Assembly (NCBI RefSeq): GCF_018138085.1
Contig: NZ_CP073105.1
Span: forward strand, 1-64,000
Reading direction: 5' to 3'
Origin: Stutzerimonas stutzeri
Lineage (GTDB): Bacteria; Pseudomonadota; Gammaproteobacteria; Pseudomonadales; Pseudomonadaceae
DNA length: 64,000 nt
Shown: positions 31,412 through 43,678 of the stretch, in pieces
How positions within the stretch are numbered: the stretch's first letter is position 1
How the letters are laid out: each line of letters opens with the position of its first letter
The notes under the pieces: generated by a model
Databases searched by the model: none
Told to the model about the DNA's origin: nothing
The model's input: the letters and a program-made list of their open reading frames with translations, nothing else
Translations under genes and position numbers: made by a program

Positions 31412-32791
31412 ATGAGCCATGACTACGATGCCCTCTTCGCCCAGGACCGTGCCCACTTCATGCACCCGTCCACCCATGCCCATGACCATGCCAGCGGGGC
31501 GCTCAAGGGGCGCATCGTCACCGGCGCCTCGGGCATCCGTATTCGCGATCACGAAGGCCGCGAGCTGATCGACGCCTTTGCCGGGCTGTACTGCGTGAAC
31601 ATCGGCTACGGCCGCACCGAGGTGGCCGAGGCCATCTACCAGCAGGCCAAGGAACTGGCCTACTACCACACCTATGTCGGCCACTCGACCGAGGCCATCA
31701 TCGAGCTGTCGCGGCGCATCATCGACTGGGCGCCCGAGGGCATGAAGAAGGTCTATTACGGCCTCTCCGGCTCGGATGCCAACGAAACCCAGATCAAGCT
31801 GGTGCGCTACTACAACAATGTGCTCGGCCGCCCGCAGAAGAAAAAGATCATCTCCCGCCAGCGCGGCTACCACGGCTCGGGCATCATGACCGGCAGCCTG
31901 ACCGGCCTGGCCAGCTTCCATCAGCACTTCGATCTGCCGCACGCGGACATCAAGCATGCCGCCTGCCCGCATTTCTACAAGGCCCCGGCCGGGATGGACG
32001 AGGCGGCGTTCGTGCGCCATTGCGCCGACGGCCTGGAGCAGCTGATCCAGCGTGAAGGCCCGGACACCGTGGCCGCCTTCATTGGCGAACCGGTGATGGG
32101 CACCGGCGGCATCATCGTCCCGCCCACCGATTACTGGGAGGCGATCCAGGCGGTGCTGACGAAATACGACATCCTGTTGATCGCCGATGAGGTGGTCTGT
32201 GCCTTCGGCCGTCTGGGCACGCCCATGGGCAGCCAGCTGTTCGGCATGAAGCCGGATCTGATCACCACCGCCAAAGGACTCACCAGCGCATACGCGCCGC
32301 TGTCTGCGGTGATCGTCGGGGAAAAAGTCTGGGACGTGATCGACGAAGCCTCCGCGCGCGACGGCGCCATGGGGCACGGCTGGACCTACTCCGGGCACCC
32401 GATCTGTGCCGCGGCGGCGCTGGCGAATCTGGATATCCTGGAAAGGGAGAACATTCCCGGCAATGCCGCCGAAGTGGGGGCCTATCTCAATGCACAGCTG
32501 CGCCAGACGTTCGACCATCACCCGCTGGTTGGCGAGGTGCGCGGCATCGGCATGCTGGCAGCGCTCGAGTTCATGGCGGATCGCGAGGCCCGTACGCCGT
32601 TCGACCCGGCGCTCAAGGTCGGTCCGCGCGTCTCGGCCGCTTGCCTGGAGCGCGGCATGATCGCCCGCGCCATGCCGCACGGCGACATCCTCGGCTTCGC
32701 CCCACCACTGGTTCTGACCCAGGCGGAGGCCGATCAGGTGGTCGAGATCGCCCGAAGCGCGGTAGACGCGGTAGCTGCCGAGGTGCTCTGA
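31412..32791 (+). CDS. doeD: Diaminobutyrate transaminase DoeD (class III aminotransferase)
   Basis: DoeD is assigned to the conversion of L-2,4-diaminobutyrate to aspartate semialdehyde, linking DoeB to DoeC. The 459-residue class III aminotransferase has the PLP lysine K288 in TTAKGLTSAYAP, the cofactor aspartate in LIADEVVCAFGR, and YYGLSGSDANETQIKLVRYY. ATG at 31412 follows AAAGGAGACGCCC, a strong ribosome-binding site; a longer frame upstream covers the REP repeats and is rejected. Confidence 0.83.
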   Translation: MSHDYDALFAQDRAHFMHPSTHAHDHASGALKGRIVTGASGIRIRDHEGRELIDAFAGLYCVNIGYGRTEVAEAIYQQAKELAYYHTYVGHSTEAIIELSRRIIDWAPEGMKKVYYGLSGSDANETQIKLVRYYNNVLGRPQKKKIISRQRGYHGSGIMTGSLTGLASFHQHFDLPHADIKHAACPHFYKAPAGMDEAAFVRHCADGLEQLIQREGPDTVAAFIGEPVMGTGGIIVPPTDYWEAIQAVLTKYDILLIADEVVCAFGRLGTPMGSQLFGMKPDLITTAKGLTSAYAPLSAVIVGEKVWDVIDEASARDGAMGHGWTYSGHPICAAAALANLDILERENIPGNAAEVGAYLNAQLRQTFDHHPLVGEVRGIGMLAALEFMADREARTPFDPALKVGPRVSAACLERGMIARAMPHGDILGFAPPLVLTQAEADQVVEIARSAVDAVAAEVL

Positions 32792-32807
32792 CGCACCTCG
32801 TGGAACC

Positions 32808-34181
32808 TCAGAAGAAGGTCAGGCCGGCCTGGAACAGGCGCTCCACGTCGCGGATGTGCTTCTTGTCGACGAGGAACAGGATCACGTGGTCGCCCGACGC
32901 GATGACCGTGTTGTCATGGGCGATCAGCACTTCCTCGTCGCGGATCACCGCGCCGATGGTGGTGCCTGGCGGCAGGACGATCTTGCCGATGGCGCGGCCG
33001 ACGACCTTGCTCGAGCGCGGATCACCGTGGGCGATCACTTCGATGGCCTCGGCCGCACCGCGGCGCAGCGAATGCGCGCTGACGATGTCGCCGCGGCGCA
33101 CGTGGGTCAGCAAGGTGCCGATGGTGGCCAGCTGCGGGCTGATGGCGATGTCGATCTCGCCGCCCTGGACCAGATCGACATAGGCCGGGTTGTTGATGAT
33201 GCACATCACCTTGCGCGCGCCGAGGCGCTTGGCCAGCAACGACGACATGATGTTGGCTTCGTCGTCGTTGGTCAGCGCGAGGAAGACGTCGGCATCATTG
33301 ATGTTTTCCTCCACCAGCAGGTCGCGGTCCGAGGCGCTGCCCTGCAGGATGATTGTGCTGTCCAGGGTGTCGGAGAGGTGACGGCAACGGGCCGGGTTCG
33401 ATTCGATGATCTTCACCTGGTAGCGGCTTTCGATGGCCTCGGCCAGGCGCTCGCCGATATGTCCGCCACCGGCGATGACGATGCGACGATAGCTGTCGTC
33501 GAGCCGGCGCATCTCGCTCATCACGGCACGAATATGCCCGCGCGCGGCGATGAAGAAGACCTCGTCGTCAGCCTCGATCACCGTGTCGCCCTGAGGCAGG
33601 ATCGCCTGATTGCGGCGGAAAATGGCGGCCACCCGCGTGTCGACGTTGGGCATGTGCTTGCGCAGCTGGCGCAGTTCCTGGCCCACCAACGGCCCGCCGT
33701 AATAGGCACGCACGGCCACCAGCTGCGCCTTGCCCTCGGCGAAGTCGATCACCTGCAGGGAACCGGGATGCTCGATCAGCCGCTTGATGTAGTTGGTTAC
33801 CACCTGCTCGGGGCTGATCAGCACGTCGACCGGAATCGCTTCGTTGCTGAACAGGCCGGAGCGCGTCAGGTACACCGACTCGCGTACCCGGGCGATCTTG
33901 GTCGGGGTATGGAACAGGGTGTAGGCGACCTGACAGGCGACCATGTTGGTTTCGTCGCTGTTGGTCACCGCCACCAGCATGTCGGCATCGTCCGCGCCGG
34001 CCTGGCGCAGCACCGTCGGGAACGAGCCTCGACCGACCACGGTACGGATGTCCAGGCGATCGCCCAGGTCGCGCAGGCGATCGACATCGGTGTCGACCAC
34101 GGTGATGTCGTTGGCTTCGCTGGCGAGGTTTTCGGCAAGCGTACCGCCGACCTGCCCTGCACCGAGAATGATGATCTTCAA
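32808..34181 (-). CDS. trkA: Trk system potassium uptake protein TrkA
   Basis: TrkA is the cytoplasmic NAD-binding regulator of the TrkH/TrkG potassium channel. The 457-residue protein has two RCK modules, each with a dinucleotide-binding motif ([11 protein letters not shown] near residue 7 and [11 protein letters not shown] near 239) and a C-terminal RCK_C part. It is downstream of rsmB on the same strand (fmt-rsmB-trkA), as in P. aeruginosa. Potassium uptake is the first osmotic response, which fits the osmolyte theme nearby. Confidence 0.96.
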   Translation of the reverse strand: MKIIILGAGQVGGTLAENLASEANDITVVDTDVDRLRDLGDRLDIRTVVGRGSFPTVLRQAGADDADMLVAVTNSDETNMVACQVAYTLFHTPTKIARVRESVYLTRSGLFSNEAIPVDVLISPEQVVTNYIKRLIEHPGSLQVIDFAEGKAQLVAVRAYYGGPLVGQELRQLRKHMPNVDTRVAAIFRRNQAILPQGDTVIEADDEVFFIAARGHIRAVMSEMRRLDDSYRRIVIAGGGHIGERLAEAIESRYQVKIIESNPARCRHLSDTLDSTIILQGSASDRDLLVEENINDADVFLALTNDDEANIMSSLLAKRLGARKVMCIINNPAYVDLVQGGEIDIAISPQLATIGTLLTHVRRGDIVSAHSLRRGAAEAIEVIAHGDPRSSKVVGRAIGKIVLPPGTTIGAVIRDEEVLIAHDNTVIASGDHVILFLVDKKHIRDVERLFQAGLTFF

Positions 34182-34251
34182 GCGATCACTCCTGAAAGGC
34201 AGCTGTGGGCCGCCGCATCCATGATTGGCGGAAGCATTCCGCCTGGCTCAT

Positions 34252-35580
34252 TTACGAATTCTGGCCGTTGGGTTGGGCCGCGATTTTTATCAGTTTGGCG
34301 TAATAGAAGCCGTCATGGCCGTTTTCCTGCGGCAGCAACTGACGCCCATGGGATTGTTCGACACCGAAACCGCTCGGCAAATCCAGTTCACGGGCACCAG
34401 GCATGCGCGCCAGGAAGGCTTCGATCACCTCGCGGTTCTCGGTCGGCAGTACCGAACAGGTGGCATAGAGCAGCACGCCGCCGACCGCCAGCGTCGGCCA
34501 GAGCGCATCGAGCATCTCGCCTTGCAGCGTCGCCAGCGGCGCGATGTCGTCGGCCTGCCGGGCCAGCTTGATGTCCGGGTGGCGACGAATCACCCCCGTC
34601 GCCGAACAGGGTGCGTCGAGCAGAATGCGCTGGAACGGCTGGCCGTCCCACCAGACTTCGGTCGCGCGCGCATCGGCCGCGACCAGCTTGGCCTGCAATT
34701 GCAGGCGGTCGAGGTTTTCCTGAACGCGCTGCAGCCGCTTGGGCTCCAGGTCCAGCGCGATGACTTGCGCCAGCGCCGGCTCGCGCTCGAGGATATGGCA
34801 GGTCTTACCGCCGGGTGCGCAGCAGGCATCCAGCACGCGCTGCCCCGGCGCGAGATCGAGCAGGCCGGCGGCCAGTTGTGCGGCTTCGTCCTGCACGCTG
34901 ACCCGGCCTTCGGCAAAGCCGGGCAACTGGTTGACGTCGCAGGCCGCAGCCAGACGGATGCCATCCTCGCTGTGCTCGCAGGCAAAGGCGTCGATACCGG
35001 CGCTTTGCAGCTCGCCAAGGTAGGCGTCGCGCTGGGTCTGACGATGGTTGACCCGCAGCATCATCGGCGGATGAACGTTGTTCGCCGTGCAGATCGCCTG
35101 CCAGTGCTCGGGCCAGTGCGCCTTCAGGGCCTTTTGCAGCCAGCGCGGGTGGGCGAAGCGGATCACCGGATCGCGCTCCAGCTCGGCGAACAACGCCTCA
35201 CCGTCACGCTGGGCGTTGCGCAGAACGGCGTTGAGCAATCCTTTGGCCCATGGCTTTCGCAACTTTTCCGCGCAGCCGACGGTTTCGCCGATGGCGGCGT
35301 GCGGTGGGATGCGCGTATAGAAAAGCTGATAGAGACCGACCAGCAGCAAGGCTTCGACATCGCGATCGGCGGCCTTGAACGGCTTCTGCAGCAGGCGCTC
35401 GGCGAGGCCAGCCAGGCGCGGCTGCCAGCGGGCCGCACCGAATGCCAGGTCCTGGGTCAGGCCGCGATCGCGGGCGTCGACCTTGCCCAACACTTCGGGC
35501 AGGCTGCCGTTCAGCGAGGCCTTGCCGGACAGCACGGCGCTGAGCGCACGCGCCGCGGCCAGGCGCGGGTTCATCGACAT
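34252..35580 (-). CDS. rsmB: 16S rRNA (cytosine-967-C5)-methyltransferase RsmB
   Basis: RsmB methylates C967 of 16S rRNA. The 442-residue protein has an N-terminal NusB-like domain (about 1-140) and a Rossmann methyltransferase domain with SAM motif [32 protein letters not shown] (motif IV Cys) and [14 protein letters not shown] (catalytic Cys). The fmt stop and rsmB start overlap as TAATG. An ATG two codons further in is an alternative start. Confidence 0.95.
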   Translation of the reverse strand: MSMNPRLAAARALSAVLSGKASLNGSLPEVLGKVDARDRGLTQDLAFGAARWQPRLAGLAERLLQKPFKAADRDVEALLLVGLYQLFYTRIPPHAAIGETVGCAEKLRKPWAKGLLNAVLRNAQRDGEALFAELERDPVIRFAHPRWLQKALKAHWPEHWQAICTANNVHPPMMLRVNHRQTQRDAYLGELQSAGIDAFACEHSEDGIRLAAACDVNQLPGFAEGRVSVQDEAAQLAAGLLDLAPGQRVLDACCAPGGKTCHILEREPALAQVIALDLEPKRLQRVQENLDRLQLQAKLVAADARATEVWWDGQPFQRILLDAPCSATGVIRRHPDIKLARQADDIAPLATLQGEMLDALWPTLAVGGVLLYATCSVLPTENREVIEAFLARMPGARELDLPSGFGVEQSHGRQLLPQENGHDGFYYAKLIKIAAQPNGQNS

Positions 35581-36509
35581 TATTCGAACACCTTGCCAGG
35601 CGTGAACTGCTCGCGCCGGCTGTTGTACAGGTCGCCGAAATGCAGCGGCTTGCCGTTCGGCAGTTGCAGACGGATGAGCCGCAACGAGCCCTCGCCGCAC
35701 GCGACCTGCAGCCCATCCTTGCTGGCCTCGAGGATCTGGCCGGGCGCGCCCCGCCCTGAATCCAGGCAAGCGGCATGAATCTTCACGACGGCGTCGTCCA
35801 GCCGGCTATGGCAGATCGGCCAGGGATGAAAGGCCCGCACCAGACGCTCCAGCTCAACGGCCGGGCGGCGCCAGTCGAGGCGCGCCTCGTCCTTGTTCAG
35901 CTTGTGCGCATAGGTGGCCTGGCTGTCGTCCTGCACCTCGCCGCTGAGCGTGCCCGCCTCGAGCGCGGCGACGGCCTGGACCAGCGCATCCGAACCCAGC
36001 GCGGAAAGGCGGTCATGCAGGCTGCCTCCCGTGTCATCAGCGGTGATTGGCGTGCTGACCTTGAGCAACATCGGCCCGGTATCCAGCCCGGCTTCCATCT
36101 GCATCACGGTCACGCCGGATTCGCTGTCGCCGGCCTCGATGGCGCGCTGGATCGGCGCCGCTCCCCGCCAGCGTGGCAGCAGCGACGCGTGGCTGTTGAT
36201 GCAGCCCAGGCGGGGCAGATCGAGCACGGCTTGCGGCAGGATCAATCCGTAGGCCACCACCACCATCAGGTCGGCGTTCAGCTCCGCCAGCTCGGTCTGC
36301 GCCTCGGCGGCACGCAGGGTCTGCGGTTGATAGACCGGAATGTCGTGCTGCACGGCGAGCTGCTTGACCGGGCTGGGCATCAGCTTCTGCCCGCGCCCGG
36401 CTGGCCGATCCGGCTGGGTGTAGACCGCCACCACCTGGCGCCCGGCGTCGAGCAGGGCTTGCAGATGCTGAGCGGCGAACTCCGGTGTTCCGGCAAAAAC
36501 GATGCGCAT
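35580..36509 (-). CDS. fmt: Methionyl-tRNA formyltransferase
   Basis: Fmt formylates initiator Met-tRNA using 10-formyl-tetrahydrofolate. The protein begins [16 protein letters not shown] and has the folate-binding signature [14 protein letters not shown] and the catalytic segment [14 protein letters not shown] use the ATG at 36509 (309 residues); a TTG at 36527 would add six residues but lies against a terminator hairpin. def lies upstream on the same strand, the usual def-fmt pairing, but here separated by a terminator. Confidence 0.95.
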   Translation of the reverse strand: MRIVFAGTPEFAAQHLQALLDAGRQVVAVYTQPDRPAGRGQKLMPSPVKQLAVQHDIPVYQPQTLRAAEAQTELAELNADLMVVVAYGLILPQAVLDLPRLGCINSHASLLPRWRGAAPIQRAIEAGDSESGVTVMQMEAGLDTGPMLLKVSTPITADDTGGSLHDRLSALGSDALVQAVAALEAGTLSGEVQDDSQATYAHKLNKDEARLDWRRPAVELERLVRAFHPWPICHSRLDDAVVKIHAACLDSGRGAPGQILEASKDGLQVACGEGSLRLIRLQLPNGKPLHFGDLYNSRREQFTPGKVFE

Positions 36510-36527
36510 AGGGGACTCGTCAATCAA

Positions 36528-36555
36528 TAAAAAAGGCTTGCTGCTGCAAGCCTTT
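36528..36555 (-). terminator. Rho-independent terminator between def and fmt
   Basis: On the minus strand AAAGGCTTG, loop CAGCAG, CAAGCCTTT is followed by TTTATT, a 9-bp stem with a T-tract. It lies 12 bases after the def stop and 19 bases before the fmt ATG, so it may reduce fmt expression from the def promoter. Confidence 0.8.
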
Positions 36556-36566
36556 GGGGTCGGTGA

Positions 36567-37073
36567 TCAAGCCTGCTGACGGTGAAGCTTTTCCAGCTTC
36601 TTCTTGATCCGGTCGCGCTTGAGATTGGAGAGGTAGTCGACGAAAAGTTTGCCGTTGAGGTGATCGCATTCGTGCTGGATGCACACCGCGAGCAGGCCTT
36701 CGGCGATCAGCTCGTAGGGCTGGCCGTCGCGATCCAGCGCCTTGACCTTGACCTTCTGCGGGCGGTCGACGTTCTCGTAGAAACCGGGCACCGACAGGCA
36801 ACCTTCCTGGTACTGCTCCATCTCGTCGGTCAGGAACTCGAACTCGGGGTTGATGAAGACCCGCGGCTCGGACTTGTCCTCGGACAGGTCCATGACCACC
36901 ACGCGCTTGTGCACATTGACCTGCGTCGCGGCCAGGCCGATGCCGGGGGCGTCGTACATGGTCTCGAACATATCGTCGATCAGTTGACGAATGCCGTCGT
37001 CGACCACGTCCACCGGTTTGGCGATGGTGCGCAGGCGTGGATCGGGAAATTCTAGGATGTTCAGGATTGCCAT
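36567..37073 (-). CDS. def: Peptide deformylase
   Basis: Def removes the N-formyl group from nascent proteins and is a metalloenzyme. The 168-residue protein has all three family motifs: [17 protein letters not shown] (metal Cys) and HECDHLNG (HExxH). It is first in the leftward set def-fmt-rsmB-trkA and divergent from the LysM gene. Confidence 0.97.
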   Translation of the reverse strand: MAILNILEFPDPRLRTIAKPVDVVDDGIRQLIDDMFETMYDAPGIGLAATQVNVHKRVVVMDLSEDKSEPRVFINPEFEFLTDEMEQYQEGCLSVPGFYENVDRPQKVKVKALDRDGQPYELIAEGLLAVCIQHECDHLNGKLFVDYLSNLKRDRIKKKLEKLHRQQA

Positions 37074-37221
37074 ATGCGTTTGTGATGCACTTATGGAATA
37101 AAGTCAAAAGCCGCTGCTAAGATGCCGGGCAGCTTGTAAACGGCTTAACGCCGCTTTCCACAAGGGTTTCTGCGGCGCTAGGGCGCTTTACGTGAAGGCA
37201 CATCATAAAGGGATTCACCAC

Positions 37222-38247
37222 ATGAGGAAATCACTACTCGCCCTGCTGCTGGTGGCGGTCGGCGGCCTGGCGCACGCCGCTGTGACGCTCAAGGATGGCC
37301 ATCCTGAGCAATACACCGTGGTGAAAGGTGACACGCTCTGGGACATTTCGGGGCGCTTTCTCAAGGAACCCTGGAAGTGGCCGGAGCTGTGGCACGCCAA
37401 CCCCCAGGTGGAAAACCCGCACCTGATCTATCCCGGCGACAGCCTGAGCCTGGTCTATATCGACGGCCAGCCGCGCATCGTGCTCAACCGTGGCGCGTCG
37501 CGCGGGACCATCAAACTCTCGCCTACCATTCGCACCACGCCCATGGCCGAGGCGATCAGCACCATCCCGCTGGAAGCCATCAACAGCTTCCTGCTGAGTA
37601 ACCGCATCGTCGACAACGTGGCCGAATTCGAGGCTGCGCCCTACATCGTCGCCGGCAATGCCGAGCGCGTCATCAGCGGCGCCGGTGATCGCGTCTACGG
37701 CCGCGGCAACTTCCAGGACGACATCAAGGTTTACGGTATCTTCCGGCAGGGCAAGACCTATGTGGATCCCGAGACCCAGGAGTTCCTGGGCATTAATGCC
37801 GATGATGTGGGCACTGCCGAACTGCTGGACATGGAAGGCGACATCGCCACCATGATGCTTACCCGGGTCACCCAGGAAGCACGCCTTGGCGACCGCATGT
37901 TCCCCAGCGAAGAGCGGGCGGTGAACTCCACCTTCATGCCGAGCGAGCCGAAAGGCGAAGTCAACGGCGTGATCCTCGACGTACCGCGTGGCGTCACCCA
38001 GATCGGCCAGTTCGATGTGGTAACCCTGAACAAAGGCGCGCGTGACGGGCTGAGCGTTGGCAACGTGCTAGCGGTGTACAAGACCGGCGAAACCGTACGC
38101 GATCGCGTGACGGGCGAGCGGGTCAAGATCCCCGACGAGCGCTCGGGCCTGCTGATGGTCTTCCGTACGTACGACAAGCTCAGCTATGGCCTGGTCTTGC
38201 AGGCTACGCGCTCGCTGTCGGTGATGGATAAGGTGCGTAATCCCTGA
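37222..38247 (+). CDS. LysM peptidoglycan-binding domain protein
   Basis: This exported protein of 341 residues has a signal peptide (about 1-20, ending AHA) and a LysM domain immediately after it (YTVVKGDTLWDISGRFLKEPWKWPELWHANPQVENPHLIYPGDSL), followed by a long C-terminal region of unknown fold. It matches the position and form of PA0020. I start at the ATG at 37222, which places the signal peptide correctly; an in-frame GTG at 37192 is unlikely. It is divergent from def and ends at a terminator. Confidence 0.9.
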   Translation: MRKSLLALLLVAVGGLAHAAVTLKDGHPEQYTVVKGDTLWDISGRFLKEPWKWPELWHANPQVENPHLIYPGDSLSLVYIDGQPRIVLNRGASRGTIKLSPTIRTTPMAEAISTIPLEAINSFLLSNRIVDNVAEFEAAPYIVAGNAERVISGAGDRVYGRGNFQDDIKVYGIFRQGKTYVDPETQEFLGINADDVGTAELLDMEGDIATMMLTRVTQEARLGDRMFPSEERAVNSTFMPSEPKGEVNGVILDVPRGVTQIGQFDVVTLNKGARDGLSVGNVLAVYKTGETVRDRVTGERVKIPDERSGLLMVFRTYDKLSYGLVLQATRSLSVMDKVRNP

Positions 38248-38255
38248 GTTTCCCG

Positions 38256-38280
38256 AGCCCCGCCGACGCGGGGCTTTTTA
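38256..38280 (+). terminator. Rho-independent terminator after the LysM gene
   Basis: AGCCCCGC, loop CGAC, GCGGGGCT followed by TTTTT forms a classic 8-bp terminator, nine bases after the stop codon. Confidence 0.92.
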
Positions 38281-38331
38281 CTGCTGATACCACCGCATGG
38301 ATGCGGTGCGACGAGACAAGGATGCTCTCCT

Positions 38332-39429
38332 ATGCCCGCGATTTCCCCTGCCGAACTGGAAGCCCGCCTGCGCCTGCATCTGCTGCCGGAGCTCGGCCCG
38401 CGGCGTCTGCATAAGCTGCTCAGCGCCTTCCCCGATGCCTCCTCCGCGCTCAGTGCGCCGGCGGCCGCCTGGCGTGCGCTGGGGCTGCCGGTCAGTTGTG
38501 CCGAACCCCGACGCAGCCCGGCGATACGCGAACGCGCCGCCGCCGCGCTGAGTTGGTTGGAACAGCCCGGTCATCACGTGCTGATGTGGGACGCCCCCGA
38601 TTACCCCGCGCTGCTGGCGGACCTACCGGATGCGCCGCCGCTGCTGTTCGTCGAAGGCGATCCGAGCCTGCTGGAGCGGCCACAGCTGGCCATGGTCGGC
38701 AGTCGTCGAGCCTCGCGCCCGGGCCTGGACAATGCCACCGCCTTTGCGCGGAGCCTTGCGGGCGGTGGTTTCGTGATTACCAGTGGCCTGGCCCTCGGCA
38801 TCGATGGCGCGGCCCACCAGGGCGCACTGGATGTGGCCGGCCAAACGATCGCCGTGCTGGGTACCGGCCTGCAGCATCTCTACCCGCGCCGGCACATTGG
38901 CCTGGCCGGGCGCATCGTCGACGGTGGCGGCGCGCTGGTCTCGGAATTGCCGCTGGACTGTGCACCGCACGCCTCCAACTTTCCTCGCCGCAACCGCATC
39001 ATCAGCGGGCTCTCGCTCGGCGTGCTGGTGGTCGAGGCCAGTCCCTTGAGTGGTTCGCTGATCACCGCCCGGCTGGCCGCCGAGCAAGGTCGGGAGGTCT
39101 ATGCCATCCCCGGTTCGATCCATCACCCCGGCGCACGCGGCTGCCACCAATTGATCCGTCAGGGCGCGGCGCTGGTCGAGAGCGTCGACGACATCCTCCA
39201 GGCTCTCCGGGGTTGGCAGCAGACGACCGCGAATGGCCAGCCGCAGTCGCAGCCGGAGCGACCGGCACATGCACTGCTCGATCAACTGATTGCCGGGTCG
39301 ATGACCAGCGAGACCCTCGCCGGAGCGGTGGAACAACCGCTGGCCCAGGTACTGGCGGAACTGACCGAGCTGGAAATCGAGGGGCTGGTCGCCTGTGAAA
39401 ACGGAGTCTGGGTCGCGCGGGTCCGCTGA
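38332..39429 (+). CDS. dprA: DNA-processing protein DprA
   Basis: DprA protects incoming single-stranded DNA and loads RecA during natural transformation. The 365-residue protein has the extended Rossmann fold with MVGSRRASRPGLDNA, SGLALGIDGAAHQGAL and FPRRNRIISGLSLGVLVVEA, plus a C-terminal winged-helix-like region. P. stutzeri is naturally transformable, so the gene fits the organism. tsaC follows after about 60 bases. Confidence 0.95.
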   Translation: MPAISPAELEARLRLHLLPELGPRRLHKLLSAFPDASSALSAPAAAWRALGLPVSCAEPRRSPAIRERAAAALSWLEQPGHHVLMWDAPDYPALLADLPDAPPLLFVEGDPSLLERPQLAMVGSRRASRPGLDNATAFARSLAGGGFVITSGLALGIDGAAHQGALDVAGQTIAVLGTGLQHLYPRRHIGLAGRIVDGGGALVSELPLDCAPHASNFPRRNRIISGLSLGVLVVEASPLSGSLITARLAAEQGREVYAIPGSIHHPGARGCHQLIRQGAALVESVDDILQALRGWQQTTANGQPQSQPERPAHALLDQLIAGSMTSETLAGAVEQPLAQVLAELTELEIEGLVACENGVWVARVR

Positions 39430-39492
39430 GCGTGGCTGTGCAGCCGCATGTGCTTGGGTACACTGCGCCGATCAGTCTCAGCGGGGGTGCGA

Positions 39493-40050
39493 ATGATCGG
39501 TAACTGGCGTGTGCAGCAGGCGGCGCGGGTGGTCAGGAATGGTGGCGTCATCGCCTATCCGACCGAAGCGGTCTGGGGACTGGGTTGCGACCCATGGGAC
39601 AGCGACGCGGTGCACCGCTTGCTGGCGTTGAAGGAGCGGCCTGTGGAGAAGGGCCTGATTCTCGTGGCCGATTGCATCGAGCAATTCGATTTTCTGCTGG
39701 AAGACCTGCCCGAACGTTGGCTGGACCGACTGGCGGGCAGCTGGCCGGGGCCCAATACCTGGCTGGTGCCGCATCGTCAGCGGTTGCCTGGCTGGATCAC
39801 CGGCAAGCACGACAGCGTGGCGCTGCGTGTCAGCGATCATCCGTTGGTCGCCCGACTATGTGCACTGACCGGGCCGCTGGTTTCCACCTCGGCGAACCCC
39901 GCCGGCCGCCCTTCGGCGCGTTCACGTTTGCGTGTCGAGCAGTATTTCCCCAGGCAGCTCGACGCCGTGCTCGGCGGGCGCCTGGGTGGTCGGCGCAATC
40001 CCAGCACTATCCGCGACCTGCGAAGCGGCGAAGTGATAAGGGCGAGCTAG
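39493..40050 (+). CDS. tsaC: Threonylcarbamoyl-AMP synthase TsaC
   Basis: TsaC makes threonylcarbamoyl-adenylate for the t6A37 modification of tRNA. The 185-residue YrdC-fold protein has [18 protein letters not shown] and the KRPxxKGL-type motif as [13 protein letters not shown], and [12 protein letters not shown] near the C terminus. ATG at 39493 follows GGGGGTGCGA; the longer frame from 39448 is less likely. Confidence 0.94.
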   Translation: MIGNWRVQQAARVVRNGGVIAYPTEAVWGLGCDPWDSDAVHRLLALKERPVEKGLILVADCIEQFDFLLEDLPERWLDRLAGSWPGPNTWLVPHRQRLPGWITGKHDSVALRVSDHPLVARLCALTGPLVSTSANPAGRPSARSRLRVEQYFPRQLDAVLGGRLGGRRNPSTIRDLRSGEVIRAS

Positions 40051-40134
40051 TCGGCAGCCGGAGGCGGGAAGCCAGAAGGAGACACTGGCGCGCACCAGGT
40101 AACTGCTCCTTTAGCTTCCAGCGTCCCACTGCGG

Positions 40135-42184
<2,050 letters not shown>

Positions 42185-42236
42185 TCCGGCAGCCATAACC
42201 GCGCGCCCAACGCCCCTGCTTCAGACGAGAACATCC

Positions 42237-43055
42237 ATGGATCGCTACGCCGTATTCGGCAACCCCATCGCCCACAGCAAGTCTCCGCAGATTCACCGCC
42301 TGTTCGCCGAACAGACCGGCCAGTCGCTCAGCTATGAGCCGCTGTTGGCGCCACTCGACGATTTCGCCGGGTTTGCCCGTGGGTTTTTCGAGACCGGACT
42401 GGGCGCCAATGTCACCGTGCCGTTCAAGGAGCACGCTTGTCGCCTGGCCGATAAGCTGAGCGAACGCGCGCGCCGTGCCGGTGCGGTCAACACCCTGAAG
42501 AAGCGCGAAGACGGCACGCTGCTGGGCGACAACACCGACGGCGTGGGCCTGGTGCGCGATCTGCTGGATAACGCCGGCGTGGTGCTGCAAGGCAAGCGTA
42601 TCCTGCTGCTGGGCGCCGGCGGTGCGGTGCGCGGTGTGCTCGAGCCGTTGCTGGCGCAGCGGCCAGCTGCGCTGGTCATTGCCAACCGCACGCTGGGCAA
42701 GGCTGAACAGTTGGCCGGTGAATTCGCCGAGCTGGGCCCCGTGAGCGCGAGCGCCTTCGAGCAGCTGCAAGGCCCGTTCGATGTGATCATCAACGGCACC
42801 TCGGCCAGCCTCGGCGGCGAGCTACCGCCGCTTGCCGACAACCTGATCCGCTCGGGTGCAAGCTTCTGCTACGACATGATGTACGGCGCAAAGCCGACGC
42901 CCTTCTGCCAGTGGGCCTCCGACCTTGGTGCGCAGACCCGAGATGGCCTCGGGATGCTGGTCGAGCAGGCCGCGGCGGCCTTCGAGTTGTGGCGTGGCGT
43001 GCGGCCGGCCTCGGCTCCGGTGCTGGCGCAGCTGCGTCAGCAACTGGCCGGCTGA
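42237..43055 (+). CDS. aroE: Shikimate dehydrogenase (NADP+)
   Basis: AroE reduces 3-dehydroshikimate to shikimate in aromatic amino acid synthesis. The 272-residue protein has the shikimate site ([22 protein letters not shown]), catalytic lysine in NVTVPFKE, and the NADP motif [13 protein letters not shown] followed by ANRTLGKA. It is probably co-transcribed with hemF. The next gene converges from the minus strand. Confidence 0.96.
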   Translation: MDRYAVFGNPIAHSKSPQIHRLFAEQTGQSLSYEPLLAPLDDFAGFARGFFETGLGANVTVPFKEHACRLADKLSERARRAGAVNTLKKREDGTLLGDNTDGVGLVRDLLDNAGVVLQGKRILLLGAGGAVRGVLEPLLAQRPAALVIANRTLGKAEQLAGEFAELGPVSASAFEQLQGPFDVIINGTSASLGGELPPLADNLIRSGASFCYDMMYGAKPTPFCQWASDLGAQTRDGLGMLVEQAAAAFELWRGVRPASAPVLAQLRQQLAG

Positions 43056-43062
43056 GGGGCAC

Positions 43063-43674
43063 TCAGACGCGGAAGTGGATCTGTTGGTGCAGATGCTGCG
43101 GCGTTTCCAACTCGTCGATCATGCCGGCGGCGACGCGGCGAAGCTGCACACGGCGGTCCTCGCCCGGCAAGCCTTCGAGATTGGCAAAGTCCTCGATCGA
43201 CAGGTCTTCGCCGCCGGTTTCGGCATCCACCAGGGTCCACTTCAACGGATGCGCGGCGACCCGTTGCAGCGCAGCAGCAACCGTTGGCTCCTCGCCATGG
43301 GCGCTGAAGTCAGCCACCAGCAGCAGGCGTTCGACGTCGACCTTCGGCAAGCCTGACAACAGGGCGTCGACCGCCTGGTAGAAATCATGTGGCTGTGCGG
43401 CCTCGGCGTCACCCGAGGCGGTAGGCACCGAACGGCTGTCGAACAGGCAGATCACCGCGTCCATGCCGGCGACGCTCTGCGACACGCTGATGGCGTCGAA
43501 CAGGTCGCCCGTCTTGGCACGCAGCCCCGGGCGAACGGTCATCGAGTTGAGGTCGTCGACCAGGGCCACCGCCTCGTGCTGGCGGCTCAGCAGCTCGCAG
43601 AGCAAGGCGTTGCCCAGGCTGGAGTGCGCCCCGTACAGGGCGAACTTGAGGCGCGGCGTCTCGGCGTTGAGCAT
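43063..43674 (-). CDS. NAD(P)-binding Rossmann-fold protein, unknown substrate
   Basis: The 203-residue product looks like an atypical short-chain dehydrogenase/NAD(P)H-binding protein. The N terminus LKFALYGAHSSLGNALLCELL resembles a degenerate GxxGxxG motif (G-A-H-S-S-L-G). No catalytic Tyr-x-x-x-Lys was identified. I use the ATG at 43674; ten upstream codons are also open and the ribosome-binding site is weak. It follows the DUF883 gene by four bases and may be co-transcribed with it. Confidence 0.6.
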   Translation of the reverse strand: MLNAETPRLKFALYGAHSSLGNALLCELLSRQHEAVALVDDLNSMTVRPGLRAKTGDLFDAISVSQSVAGMDAVICLFDSRSVPTASGDAEAAQPHDFYQAVDALLSGLPKVDVERLLLVADFSAHGEEPTVAAALQRVAAHPLKWTLVDAETGGEDLSIEDFANLEGLPGEDRRVQLRRVAAGMIDELETPQHLHQQIHFRV

Positions 43675-43678
43675 GGCG

